Below, piece by piece: positions 49,899 through 58,210 of a stretch of 64,000 nucleotides of DNA (position 1 is the stretch's first letter; each line of letters begins with the position of its first letter). A program made the position numbers and the translations under genes. The stretch is from Watersipora subatra (Eukaryota > Bryozoa > Gymnolaemata > Cheilostomatida > Watersiporidae). Where the stretch lies: NCBI RefSeq assembly GCF_963576615.1, contig NC_088714.1:51333723-51397722 (forward strand), read 5' to 3'. The notes below the pieces were generated by a model, which saw only the letters and a list, made by a program, of their open reading frames with translations, made no database searches and had not been told where the DNA came from.

Positions 49899-50222
49899 AT
49901 GGATAATTCTCCACTTTCTAAGAGAATGAAAAAAAACAGAGTAATTCTGCAAATACTGAACAGTCTTACAGATGAACTTGCAAGTTCTGCTTTACCTCAT
50001 ATGAAAGAAGAAGTAATTAGAACATTACTTGAAATTGTTAAAAATATTATATATGGGAATGTACCTTTAACGAAAAATCAATACCATTCTCTGAGTCAAC
50101 ATAAAAAGGAGTTGATGAATATTATCGATGAAAACAAACCTCTTAAATATAAACGAAAGATTTTGCAAAACGGAAGAGGATTATTGAAACGGATTATAAA
50201 GCCATCCCTCAACTTGTATTAA
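49899..50222 (+). CDS. Paralogue of the preceding small virion protein, lacking the hydrophobic tail
   Basis: 107 residues, 10 bp after the previous stop. The middle part lines up with the neighbour: VPLTKNQYHSL against ERLTAAQYKAL, and KILQNGRGLL against QLLQKGGFLS. The hydrophobic tail is replaced by a short basic end (KRIIKPSLNLY). The GG site is changed to NGRG. This suggests tandem duplication followed by specialisation, or one copy of a conserved two-gene set. No other homology recognised. Confidence 0.72.
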   Translation: MDNSPLSKRMKKNRVILQILNSLTDELASSALPHMKEEVIRTLLEIVKNIIYGNVPLTKNQYHSLSQHKKELMNIIDENKPLKYKRKILQNGRGLLKRIIKPSLNLY

Positions 50223-50237
50223 TCATTCAGCAGGAAG

Positions 50238-51113
50238 ATGAGCTTTCCTAAGTACACAAAAAAATTTTTTTTGGTTTCTGAAGACGACTACAAAAGAAAC
50301 CAATTTAAAAGTCAACAGGATTCAAAAATTATCAATGATGGCTATAGTTCGTCACTTCGTTTTAATCCAATAGAAAATCCAAGAGTAAGTAAGGTTAAGG
50401 AGACCAGAGATAGGATGCGTCAAATTAATAACGATAACACTATTTCAGACTATAACAAAGTTAATTTGTATGCAGCTGAACTTCAAAATTTTTTAGATGA
50501 AATGAAATCAATTCGGAGTTATCCAATTCAACAGTCTCCAACTATTCGAAAACCGATTTCAATGATGACACAAACACCTTCAGCACCTCAAAATTCAAAA
50601 GAAACTCTAAAGAAAGACACACCTGAATTACCCGAAGATAATTCGTCTCAAGACTCTACAGTTTTAAAAGAATCGCCAAAAAAAGAAGACACATTATCAC
50701 CACCGAAGTTAAACGAAGAAGAACCATCGTCAAAATCTTCTAGATCTTATTCCATTTCTTCAATAGTTGAAGACTTCGGTTCGAAACAAGATCAAACTAA
50801 AGCGAAAAAACTTCTGCAAAAATTGGAAAAGTCTGGAAATTATGATTCTTTAACCGGGAAAATAACAGGATCTACAGGAGAGATTAAACCTGAGAACTTA
50901 CGAAATCTTCTTGAAAGAAAGTTTCGTGATAAAGATAGATCAATTGTATCTTCTCCCTTTTCTCTAGGTTCATTTGAGAAACAATTTAACCTATTTGAAA
51001 AAATTATCAAGGAGTCGAACTCGAATTTATCAAATAAATCAAAATCCAATTCGAATAGATCGTCTTCACGAAAACCTTATGTAGGAACAAGAGGAAAATG
51101 GACGACTTACTAA
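50238..51113 (+). CDS. Ser/Lys-rich protein of unknown function (putative virion component)
   Basis: 291 residues, low-complexity in the centre (acidic and Ser/Pro-rich, about 110-185). A more ordered part lies at about 187-255 (KLLQKLEKSGNYD and DSLTGKITGSTG) and a Ser/Asn/Arg-rich basic tail ends KPYVGTRGKWTTY. Proteins of this kind sit upstream of the integrase in many Polinton-like elements; I cannot name it. Its stop overlaps the integrase start by 16 bp, so the two are tightly coupled. Confidence 0.7.
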   Translation: MSFPKYTKKFFLVSEDDYKRNQFKSQQDSKIINDGYSSSLRFNPIENPRVSKVKETRDRMRQINNDNTISDYNKVNLYAAELQNFLDEMKSIRSYPIQQSPTIRKPISMMTQTPSAPQNSKETLKKDTPELPEDNSSQDSTVLKESPKKEDTLSPPKLNEEEPSSKSSRSYSISSIVEDFGSKQDQTKAKKLLQKLEKSGNYDSLTGKITGSTGEIKPENLRNLLERKFRDKDRSIVSSPFSLGSFEKQFNLFEKIIKESNSNLSNKSKSNSNRSSSRKPYVGTRGKWTTY

Positions 51114-52156
51114 ATGAATTCTATTATACCCCGGATCTAACATCTTCATTAGGTGGAGCACGAAAACTGATTGAAGCACTTCGGAGAAAAGAAAGCGAAC
51201 AAGAAGTTAGAGAATGGTTAAGTGGTGAAGATGCTTATACGTTACACAAACAAATAAAAACGAAATTTAGAAGAAGACCTACAATTGTTGCAGGAGTTGG
51301 TGAACAATTACAGGCTGATTTAATGGATGTTAGATCTCATCGAGCTGAAAATGATGGAATTACATTTTTACTTACATTGATTGATGTTTTTTCAAGAAAA
51401 GCATGGGTAGAACCTCTTGTTAACAAATCAGGTATATTGGTAGCAAAAGCCTTAAAAAAAGTATTGGATGGAACTAATTATAGAGTTTTTCAAACAGACA
51501 AAGGAAAAGAGTTTAATAATCGAGATGTCAAAAAAGTTTTGAAAGAAAATAAAGTAAAATGGTTTACATCTGAGAATGAGACAATTAAAGCTTCCATCAT
51601 AGAACGATTCAACAAAACATTACGGATGAAGATGTATAGATTCATGACATATTCGGATGAACGAAGATATATTGATGTTTTACCACAAATGGTAAAAGCA
51701 TATAACAATACTATTCACACAACATTAGGAATAAAACCGAATGATGTAAATTATGAAAATCAAGAAAAAATCTGGAATAGGATTTATGAAAATGGAGAAT
51801 ATAGTTCTGACAGTACTCCCAAATTCAATATTGATGATTACGTTCGTATTAGTAAAGCTAGAACAGCTTTCGAAAGAGGTTTCACAATAAATTGGACGGT
51901 TGAAGTTTTTCAAATTACAGAAGTACTTGATTTTGAAAGACCGATTATCTATAAATTACGTGATTTGGCAAACGAACCGGTTGATGGAACTTTTTATGAA
52001 GATGAACTACAGAAAGTAAAAAAACCCACATTTTTTCGAATCGAGAAAATTCTCAAATCTCGGAAACGAGGAAGAACAAAGGAAATACTCGTTAAATGGA
52101 TGGGATATCCTGATTCATTCAATAGCTGGGTCAATGAAAGAGATTTTGTTAAATAA
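51098..52156 (+). CDS. Retroviral-like integrase (DD35E) with C-terminal chromodomain
   Basis: 352 residues. An N-terminal helical region with WLSGEDAYTLHKQ (40-52) precedes the catalytic core: D74 in LQADLMD, D134 in QTDKGKEF and E169 in IIERFNK, which gives the 35-residue spacing of DD35E integrases. A C-terminal chromodomain (about 313-350) contains ILVKWMGYPDSFNSWV. Known role: strand transfer of the linear genome ends with 6-bp staggered joining, which matches the TACACT duplication. The chromodomain may guide insertion to modified histones. The frame is intact and has all catalytic residues. Confidence 0.96.
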   Translation: MDDLLNEFYYTPDLTSSLGGARKLIEALRRKESEQEVREWLSGEDAYTLHKQIKTKFRRRPTIVAGVGEQLQADLMDVRSHRAENDGITFLLTLIDVFSRKAWVEPLVNKSGILVAKALKKVLDGTNYRVFQTDKGKEFNNRDVKKVLKENKVKWFTSENETIKASIIERFNKTLRMKMYRFMTYSDERRYIDVLPQMVKAYNNTIHTTLGIKPNDVNYENQEKIWNRIYENGEYSSDSTPKFNIDDYVRISKARTAFERGFTINWTVEVFQITEVLDFERPIIYKLRDLANEPVDGTFYEDELQKVKKPTFFRIEKILKSRKRGRTKEILVKWMGYPDSFNSWVNERDFVK

Positions 52157-52198
52157 AAGAAGATGATAAGGAATTGAACTTCATTGAAAGAATTGAAA

Positions 52199-52945
52199 AT
52201 GTCGGAGTTCGTAACTCTTCCTTCTGATGCTAGTTTTAGTGACTTTCCTAAAAATACTAATTCAAACTTTACAGTTAGACTAGCCAGATATGTAGATTTT
52301 ACAGAAGGACAATGGGAAGTTGCTCTAAAAGATATATCGTTTTTAAATAATTGGCCAAATGTAGTAGAAGGGATAATAAGCATCACAAAAGCGGAACTTA
52401 ATGGGAGATTTCGTCGTTTCGACATAAAAATTGGAAATGGAAGATACGAAGATATAGATGAAGTAATTCAACGAGCTCATGATGTTCTAAAATCCTTCAA
52501 TTTCCATCCAACTATAGAATTCGAATACGACAAAATATCCAACAAATCTATGTTGTATGTAAGAGATTCGAGTGTTCAGGTTTCGTTTTCACAAGATTTC
52601 GCAAATATCTTAGGATTAGATCCGAAGATAACTTATAATGTGGGCAAACACGGAAACATCACATCTCCGGATATCAACTATGGATTTACATCATTATACG
52701 TATATTCATCAATTGTAAGTAACAGACTCGTTGGAGATGCAAATGTACGATTGTTACGAGTTGTCCCAGTAAGTGGAAAGAAGTTCTCTCGAGTTTATAC
52801 AGAATTCAGTCAAGCGCATTACGTTGAAGTAGATAAAATTTCTACTGATGTGATAGAGACCCTTATAACAAGTGATGATGGAGAAAAAGTACCATTTGAT
52901 GGAGGGAAGGTTATACTAACGGTTCATTTCAGAAAGAAACAATGA
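52199..52945 (+). CDS. Minor capsid protein (penton-like, single jelly-roll type)
   Basis: 248 residues from the first ATG at 52199 (the open frame extends 15 bp upstream but without ATG). The N-terminus SEFVTLPSDAS followed by FTVRLARYVDF and GQWEVALKDISF is the hallmark start of Polinton minor capsid proteins. Expected role: pentamer at the vertices of the icosahedral capsid. The stop codon overlaps the next start in ATGA. Confidence 0.88.
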   Translation: MSEFVTLPSDASFSDFPKNTNSNFTVRLARYVDFTEGQWEVALKDISFLNNWPNVVEGIISITKAELNGRFRRFDIKIGNGRYEDIDEVIQRAHDVLKSFNFHPTIEFEYDKISNKSMLYVRDSSVQVSFSQDFANILGLDPKITYNVGKHGNITSPDINYGFTSLYVYSSIVSNRLVGDANVRLLRVVPVSGKKFSRVYTEFSQAHYVEVDKISTDVIETLITSDDGEKVPFDGGKVILTVHFRKKQ

Positions 52946-53334
52946 ATTCCATATTAATTCCATATACTCCAGAAGACTCAAAAAACTTTTACATTCAATA
53001 TTACACGTCTAATCAAACAGGAAATGGCGGATTGACACCATATAAAGGAAAAAGAGTGATGGGAAATGGACGACTATCAGGAATATTTAAAAAATTAGCA
53101 AAAGCTGTTGCGCCTCTAGCAAAAAAAACGGCTATCTCATTAGGGAAAAAAGGGTTAGATGCTGCATCCAATTATCTTAATAACATGGTAGAGAGACCAA
53201 AAGAAGAAGAAGAAGAAGAAGAAGAAACAGATGAAGTAGTAATTCCAAGAGTTAGAAAACCTGGGAAAAGAAAATTAAATAACCGTAGCAAACCTGCAAA
53301 ACGACGGAGAAAAGCCACTCCAAATATTTTTTAA
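52942..53334 (+). CDS. Basic pX/core-like protein
   Basis: 130 residues. A Tyr/Gly-rich N-terminal part contains NGGL (28-31) and VMGNG (39-43), the latter close to the glycine-rich consensus cut by adenain. An amphipathic Lys/Ala-rich helix follows (49-80), then an acidic Glu run from a GAA repeat (88-95), and a strongly basic tail with KPAKRRRKA. This layout resembles small DNA-condensing core proteins of adenovirus type. The role in packing DNA is inferred. It overlaps the minor capsid stop by 4 bp. Confidence 0.75.
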   Translation: MNSILIPYTPEDSKNFYIQYYTSNQTGNGGLTPYKGKRVMGNGRLSGIFKKLAKAVAPLAKKTAISLGKKGLDAASNYLNNMVERPKEEEEEEEETDEVVIPRVRKPGKRKLNNRSKPAKRRRKATPNIF

Positions 53335-53407
53335 AATTTGAAATGTTTTATATATTATTATCTCAATATTTTTAGTTCATTTCATTGACATACATCAATA
53401 GTGAAAG

Positions 53408-54751
53408 ATGAGTTCTGGAGAGATTGGTTCAACAGGTTTAAAAATAACGGGTTCTCCTTTTACGATAAACGAAAGTTTGGGTATATTTGATGTTCCGGGC
53501 ACACATAGTTCGGTGGAGCACGGATATTATAGTGAATTAGGTCCGTCACGACTCAGTGAATATGGACCAATTGAAATTGAAATACCTGGAGATGTAGATC
53601 ACTATATCGATTTAAGAAATTCATATTTGCAAATCGAAGGAAAAGTAGTCAAGGACGATGGTTCCAATTTAGACAATACTGTTGGTAACGTAAATGTTGT
53701 ACCAGGGGATGCGTTTTTTCATTCGCTAATCAAAACAGCAACATTCAAAATTAATGGATCCGTTGTTGAACATTCAAGTGATTATCCTATGAGATCGTTC
53801 ATAGAAACCCTTCTCAATAATAGCAGAGAAGCAAAACAATACCAATTAAAAGCAGAAGGATGGTTTCAAGATGATAATCTTGCAAAAGATGGTGCGGATT
53901 TCGATAATACTGCGTCTACAGCAAGAAAGAATCTTATTAGAGGATCAAACACATTTGAGTTTTTTGGACGACTCCATCTTAGCATTTTTCAACAGGAAAG
54001 ATATCTCATTCCAGGATTGAATTGTAAATTAGAACTAGACCGAAGTAAACCAAGTTATTGTTTGATGGCAACAGGAGCTGCTCCTGGAGGAGGGGGAAAA
54101 GTAAAGTTGACGAAATGTGTACTTCATCTTCGAAAATTAAAAATCAACCAAACAATTCAGCTTTTACATAACGAAAAACTACTTAATGGTGTTAATGCAA
54201 AGTATCCTCTTTCTCGGGTATACACCAGATCTTATAATGTGAATACTGGATTAACCCATACTCAAATTAAAATTGCTGATAACACACTTAGACCAAATTT
54301 AATACTTGTTTCACTTTCATCACACGATGGAGAAAATGGATCATACAATCGTAATCCTTTCAAATTTGGTCATTACGATGTGAGTCATGTAGAACTACAA
54401 ATTGATGGACTACCTTTTGGAAAACGATATACTCCAAATTTTGAAAATAGAATGTATACTCGACCATATGTACAACTTCTAAATGCAATGGGAAAAGATC
54501 TTTCTTCTGAAGGAAGTGGAATTGGACTGACTGAATATGAAACTGGACTTGCAATATACGCTTTCGATTTGACAGGAGATCTCTCATCCGAAGGATTTCA
54601 TTTAATGAGACATGTTTCACTAACAATCGATATCGGTTTTCGGACTGCAACACCAGAAAATGTCTATCTTAATACATATATACAAAAAGATGGAATGATG
54701 GAAATCGCTTCTGACTTTAGCGTTCGACTCAGTGGTGGAAGCATATTCTAA
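53408..54751 (+). CDS. Major capsid protein (double jelly-roll type)
   Basis: 447 residues, within the usual range of Polinton capsid proteins. The N-terminus has a GYYSELGPSRLSEYGPIEIE stretch (39-58), then IDLRNSYLQIEGKV (67-80), a beta-strand-rich pattern typical for the first jelly roll. Later parts include KLTKCVLHLRKLKIN and the C-terminal LTIDIGFRTATPENV region. Assignment uses family resemblance and position between the penton-like protein and the protease. It would form hexagonal trimers on the particle. It follows a 73-bp gap, the longest in this gene block, which may hold its own promoter. Confidence 0.88.
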   Translation: MSSGEIGSTGLKITGSPFTINESLGIFDVPGTHSSVEHGYYSELGPSRLSEYGPIEIEIPGDVDHYIDLRNSYLQIEGKVVKDDGSNLDNTVGNVNVVPGDAFFHSLIKTATFKINGSVVEHSSDYPMRSFIETLLNNSREAKQYQLKAEGWFQDDNLAKDGADFDNTASTARKNLIRGSNTFEFFGRLHLSIFQQERYLIPGLNCKLELDRSKPSYCLMATGAAPGGGGKVKLTKCVLHLRKLKINQTIQLLHNEKLLNGVNAKYPLSRVYTRSYNVNTGLTHTQIKIADNTLRPNLILVSLSSHDGENGSYNRNPFKFGHYDVSHVELQIDGLPFGKRYTPNFENRMYTRPYVQLLNAMGKDLSSEGSGIGLTEYETGLAIYAFDLTGDLSSEGFHLMRHVSLTIDIGFRTATPENVYLNTYIQKDGMMEIASDFSVRLSGGSIF

Positions 54752-54753
54752 GG

Positions 54754-55323
54754 ATGAATACAGCAAATATTTTCGATGTTCTTTCCCAAGATCACATGAC
54801 TAATAATCATTTTTTTGCTGTCTGTGCAAGAAATGAATTTATAGAACAATTTTTATCGAATGAAGGAATATATATTTTTAACACACACTATTCTTATCAA
54901 CCAGGAGAACACTGGATAGGAGTTATTCGAACAAAATCCGAAATTAATTATTTCGATTCAACAGGACGAGATCCTTCAACATATCCAGATGTCGCTCAAA
55001 TCTTAAAACTTTCTGGAATAAAGTTAATTAAATGGAATGATGTTCTACTCCAAGGTTTTCTTTCAACAACATGTGGAGATTACTGTCTTCTCTTTGCAAT
55101 ATTTTGGAGCAGAGGATTTTCAATAGAAGATTTTCTAACAGTTATGCTAAAAATTTCTGAAACAGATACACGAGATCATGTAGTTCGAAAAACTATACTA
55201 GATAGATATGATTGGAATGGAAAAATTAGTAAAAGTCTTAATAACGAAGAAAATGAAGGTATTGACAATGTACATATTCAAGGAACTTCCCAAATTGTTA
55301 AATTACTAGAAGAACTGACATAA
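54754..55323 (+). CDS. Adenain-like cysteine protease
   Basis: 189 residues, starting two bases after the capsid stop. The catalytic set is visible: H53 in GEHWIG, acidic D68 in YFDSTG, Q100 in LLQG and C107 in TTCGDYCL, in the order of adenovirus protease and Ulp1-type peptidases. Known role: maturation of capsid and core precursors; possible targets here are the GG-containing small proteins at 49520 and 52942. A polyadenylation signal AATAAA follows at 55376-55381, probably closing the capsid block. Confidence 0.95.
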   Translation: MNTANIFDVLSQDHMTNNHFFAVCARNEFIEQFLSNEGIYIFNTHYSYQPGEHWIGVIRTKSEINYFDSTGRDPSTYPDVAQILKLSGIKLIKWNDVLLQGFLSTTCGDYCLLFAIFWSRGFSIEDFLTVMLKISETDTRDHVVRKTILDRYDWNGKISKSLNNEENEGIDNVHIQGTSQIVKLLEELT

Positions 55324-55375
55324 AAATTTTTTTTCTATATTTTACAATTGAATATACATATATACTTTATATCGA

Positions 55376-55381
55376 AATAAA
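55376..55381 (+). terminator. Polyadenylation signal after the capsid block
   Basis: AATAAA, 53 bp after the protease stop, in an AT-rich intergenic stretch. Confidence 0.6.
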
Positions 55382-55489
55382 CTTGGTAAAAAATACAACC
55401 GAATGTTATTTACTTTTTTGATATAAGTTTTATATATTGATATACTCACGCTGAGTTGGAGTTATCCTCAAAATAATCCACATTTTAAT

Positions 55490-55800
55490 CCATGTATGCC
55501 TCTTTACTAGTTCATCATCTTCATCTATTTACTGGTCGAGAGGCTGTTATGGAATGGTTAAGCCAAACCAAACAGGAGAATTCCATAGGTAAACCTAGGA
55601 AAACAATCAGGTCGAATGCCAAGGCGCTTGTCCACACAACAGCCCCTGAAAACAGCGACACTCAACGAACTTAATCGCGAGTAGCCGACTAACAGAATTC
55701 TAGCTGAAGCATACAAGCCTTATGGTATCAACGCTCGATCGACCCAAATTCTCAAATATAAGTAGGCATCAAGAGATGGTTAATGAGGCAGAATATTCCA
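55490..55800 (+). other. Unassigned GC-richer patch inside the element
   Basis: This patch has more G+C and fewer homopolymers than the neighbouring genes. A frame of 60 codons (55492-55674) contains GREAVMEWLSQTK and no recognised domain. The motif CTAACAGAATTCT at about 55689 recurs at about 56440 just before the spliced gene, and CTAACAG is a possible splice acceptor. It could be an exon of a spliced gene, a leader, or the relic of a captured sequence. I cannot decide. Confidence 0.4.
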
Positions 55801-55883
55801 TCAGATCATGCAATGCTTATATAGTGAATTGAAGAATGATGGGTGTGTCCAAAGGAATTAATGAGGCGAAAATAGCAAACAGA

Positions 55884-56352
55884 TTTTCGCGAAATTGAAT
55901 TTCGCGAAAGTTGACTATATAATATATATGATGTGAAATTTCGCGAAATCCAATTTCGCGAAAGTTGACTATATAATATATGATGTGAAATTTCGCGAAA
56001 TCCAATTTCGCGAAATTCACTTTTCGCGAAATTCAATTTCGCGAAAGTTGACTATATAATATATATGATGTGAAATTTCGCGAAATCCAATTTCGCGAAA
56101 TTCACTTTCGCGAAATTCAATTTCGCGAAAGTTGACTATATAATATATATGATGTGAAATTTCGCGAAATCCAATTTCGCGAAATTCACTTTCACGAAAT
56201 TCAATTTCGCAAAAGTTGACTATATAATATATATGATGTGAAATTTCGCGAAATCCAATTTCGCGAAATTCACTTTCGCGAAATTCAATTTCGCGAAAGT
56301 TGACTATATAATATATATAATGTGAAATTTTGCGAAATCCAATTTCGCGAAA
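55884..56352. repeat. Array of TTTCGCGAAA palindromes (84-bp tandem repeat)
   Basis: Nineteen intact TTCGCGAA palindromes and three one-base variants. The repeat unit is 84 bp, marked by GTTGACTATATAATATAT starting at 55910, 55964 (short 54-bp unit), 56047, 56131, 56215 and 56299. Each full unit holds four palindromes plus a TATA-like stretch. Each palindrome contains CGCGAAA on both strands, close to the E2F/DP site consensus. It ends 112 bp before the spliced gene and begins 560 bp after the protease. It may act as a promoter/enhancer or an origin; both are inference. Confidence 0.95.
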
Positions 56353-56387
56353 ATTCAACTCACTCAAGCGTTTTACAGACGTTCAAC

Positions 56388-56395
56388 TATATAAA
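56388..56395 (+). promoter_or_regulatory. TATA box of the spliced gene
   Basis: TATATAAA, 69 bp before the ATG at 56464 and 36 bp after the last palindrome of the array, a spacing that suits a core promoter with upstream activator sites. Confidence 0.6.
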
Positions 56396-56463
56396 GCAAT
56401 CAAGAACAAAACATTATTATCATAACACTCTTCATAAGCTAACAGAATTCTGAGAAGGGTAAA

Positions 56464-57104
56464 ATGTCAGAATGGAAATGTACAGATAGTTGTCTTCAAA
56501 TTTGGGCTACACCATGGGAATATTGTACACACGGACTACTTTCCTGTACATGTGGATATGTATATGATGGATTAGCACAATGTGTACATTGGTAAGTACA
56601 TTTTGAAATTTTAAATTCTAAAGTTTTATATGAATATATAATTATTCATTTTATATACATCATCTTTTCTCAATTTTCAATGGATTTTCAAAAAAATATT
56701 AAACAGGTATCAAGAAGATGGTAAGGAAACTGATGAAAAAAACGACTCGAAAGAAACAAACTCTCAAAATAGTGAAACGGAGTTGCAATTGGATTTACCA
56801 TTGGATTATCCTATAGATGGATTACCTTCCTGTAAATGTGGACAAGACGTATACGATGGCTTAGCTCAATGTATATTTTGGTAAGTAGATTTTGAGAATT
56901 TTAAATCCAAAGATATATAGTTATCCATTTATTTCATCCTTTCTCAATCCTCAATGTTTTATATATTTAAACAGTGATGATGCAAAACAAAAAGAAGTTG
57001 ATGAGAAAAGTGAGTCAAGCATCACATACTTCTATCTCGATAAGAAAGAATTACAATATTCTGAAGTGACAAGCTCTTCAACTCCACAGAAAACTGGCAA
57101 TTAG
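56464..57104 (+). CDS. Spliced Cys-rich repeat protein (unknown family)
   Basis: Three exons, 56464-56591, 56707-56880 and 56975-57104, with GTAAGT donors and ACAG acceptors; the sum of 432 bp gives 143 codons plus stop. Exons 1 and 2 each end in a similar module: LLSCTCGYVYDGLAQCVHW and LPSCKCGQDVYDGLAQCIFW. The two introns also match each other along most of their length, so an exon and its intron were duplicated together. Exon 1 is read into an in-frame TAA if unspliced. Between modules lies an acidic, Lys/Glu/Asn-rich spacer; exon 3 encodes a charged tail. No signal peptide. The three Cys with a GLAQC core could bind metal. AATAAA follows at 57169. No family recognised; being spliced, it must be expressed in the nucleus by host Pol II. 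Confidence 0.75.
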
Positions 57105-57168
57105 TATTTATAAGAAAGAATTTTTTTTTTGAATGAATATATATATGCAAATCAATAGAATCTTTAGA

Positions 57169-57174
57169 AATAAA
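57169..57174 (+). terminator. Polyadenylation signal of the spliced gene
   Basis: AATAAA 65 bp after its stop. A reverse AATAAA at 57211-57206 serves the convergent gene, so the 3' ends overlap. Confidence 0.6.
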
Positions 57175-57309
57175 ATCCTCATCTCCAAAGATGGAGAATT
57201 TATATTTTATTGTATATTTTAAGATACTATTATTAAAATAAAATCAATACAATATTCACATATCATTTTCATTGTGGAATAAAAATTTAGAAAAAGCATG
57301 AAAATTAGA

Positions 57310-58194
57310 TTACAACTTTAGCAGCAGCATGTGATTATAATAAAAAATTTCGACATCCTGTAATTTGTCTACAGAAAAACTTTCATTTCCATACTCTCTT
57401 TCTTTATTACTTGGATTATATAATCTTAAGGCTCTTGGTATGAATAAGATATCAGTTATATTTTCCTTAAGATTTTCAGATGATGTCTGAGTTGTCATTC
57501 TGCTCACTGGAATAGTGGTAACGTCCGTGGTTGCAATGTTGGTAGGAATTGTGGAAATGTGTGTAGTTCTGATGGTGGATCTTTCTACAGAAAAACTTTC
57601 ATTTCCATATTCTCTTTCTTCATTATTCGGATTATATAAGCTTGAGGTTGTTGGTACAAATGGGATATTAGTTATATTTTCCTTAAGATTTTCAGATGAT
57701 GGAAGAGTTGTGATTCCACTTGCTAGAATGATGGTATCGAGTGCAGTTGTGGTGGTAGTAGGAATTGTACTAGCGAGTGTAGTTGTGGTGGTGGTAGGAA
57801 TTCTGGATGTGTGTGTAGTTCTGATGGTGGATCGAGTAGTGGAAGTATTAATTGGTGCTGTAAATCTACCATTATTTTCTTCGAATTGTGGATGATGACA
57901 AACAAACTTAATAGGCAATGCTCTCCTTCCACAAAACCTTGAACGAGCTGAGTTGCCTACACAATATCTCGCTAACCGTGAAGATGGATTAGCCCATTGA
58001 ACAAGTCGTTCAGTAATTCCCAACCTTTGAATAATTTCATAACTAGCTATACCATAAGTACAATCCGAGGGGTTATGTTCTAATTGAATTATATTTCGTA
58101 AAAATTCACCGTTAACCGAAAAAAATCCAAAACTAATAAATAGTATTGGAGAAATTTGAATTATATCATCTAGTTTTCTATAAAGACTCTTCAT
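57310..58194 (-). CDS. Secreted or membrane-anchored mucin-like protein with internal repeats
   Basis: 294 residues on the minus strand, the only gene facing this way. A hydrophobic stretch (about 13-28) near the N-terminus could be a signal peptide or anchor. A compact region with four Cys (45, 78, 88, 99; DCTYGIAS, RYCVGNS, RFCGRR, FVCHH) follows. From 121 the protein is two Thr/Ser-rich repeats (121-204 and 205-276), each with RSTIRTTH, SSENLKENIT and EREYGNESFSV and N-glycosylation sites. The first repeat has an extra Thr run. This looks like a glycosylated surface or attachment protein; the function is not recognised. Its start lies 17 bp from the right inverted repeat, so its promoter must be in the repeat. 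Confidence 0.78.
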   Translation of the reverse strand: MKSLYRKLDDIIQISPILFISFGFFSVNGEFLRNIIQLEHNPSDCTYGIASYEIIQRLGITERLVQWANPSSRLARYCVGNSARSRFCGRRALPIKFVCHHPQFEENNGRFTAPINTSTTRSTIRTTHTSRIPTTTTTTLASTIPTTTTTALDTIILASGITTLPSSENLKENITNIPFVPTTSSLYNPNNEEREYGNESFSVERSTIRTTHISTIPTNIATTDVTTIPVSRMTTQTSSENLKENITDILFIPRALRLYNPSNKEREYGNESFSVDKLQDVEIFYYNHMLLLKL

Positions 58195-58210
58195 GTCTTC
58201 TCAAAAGAAT

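Noticed and set aside
51490..52425. Minus-strand frames opposite the integrase and capsid genes (also 50840-51049 and 54360-54653)
   Set aside because: Opposite strand of well-supported genes; no domain or conserved start.
55806..56367. Minus-strand frames with FREIGFREISHHIYYIVN repeats
   Set aside because: They are translations of the 84-bp palindrome array.
57515..57895. 126-codon plus frame, Val-rich
   Set aside because: Antisense of the Thr-rich repeats of the minus-strand mucin-like gene.
48314..58210. A hidden DNA polymerase B
   Set aside because: I checked the reading of every large frame; none shows polymerase motifs such as a YxDTDS-type site, and no free stretch exceeds about 1.1 kb.
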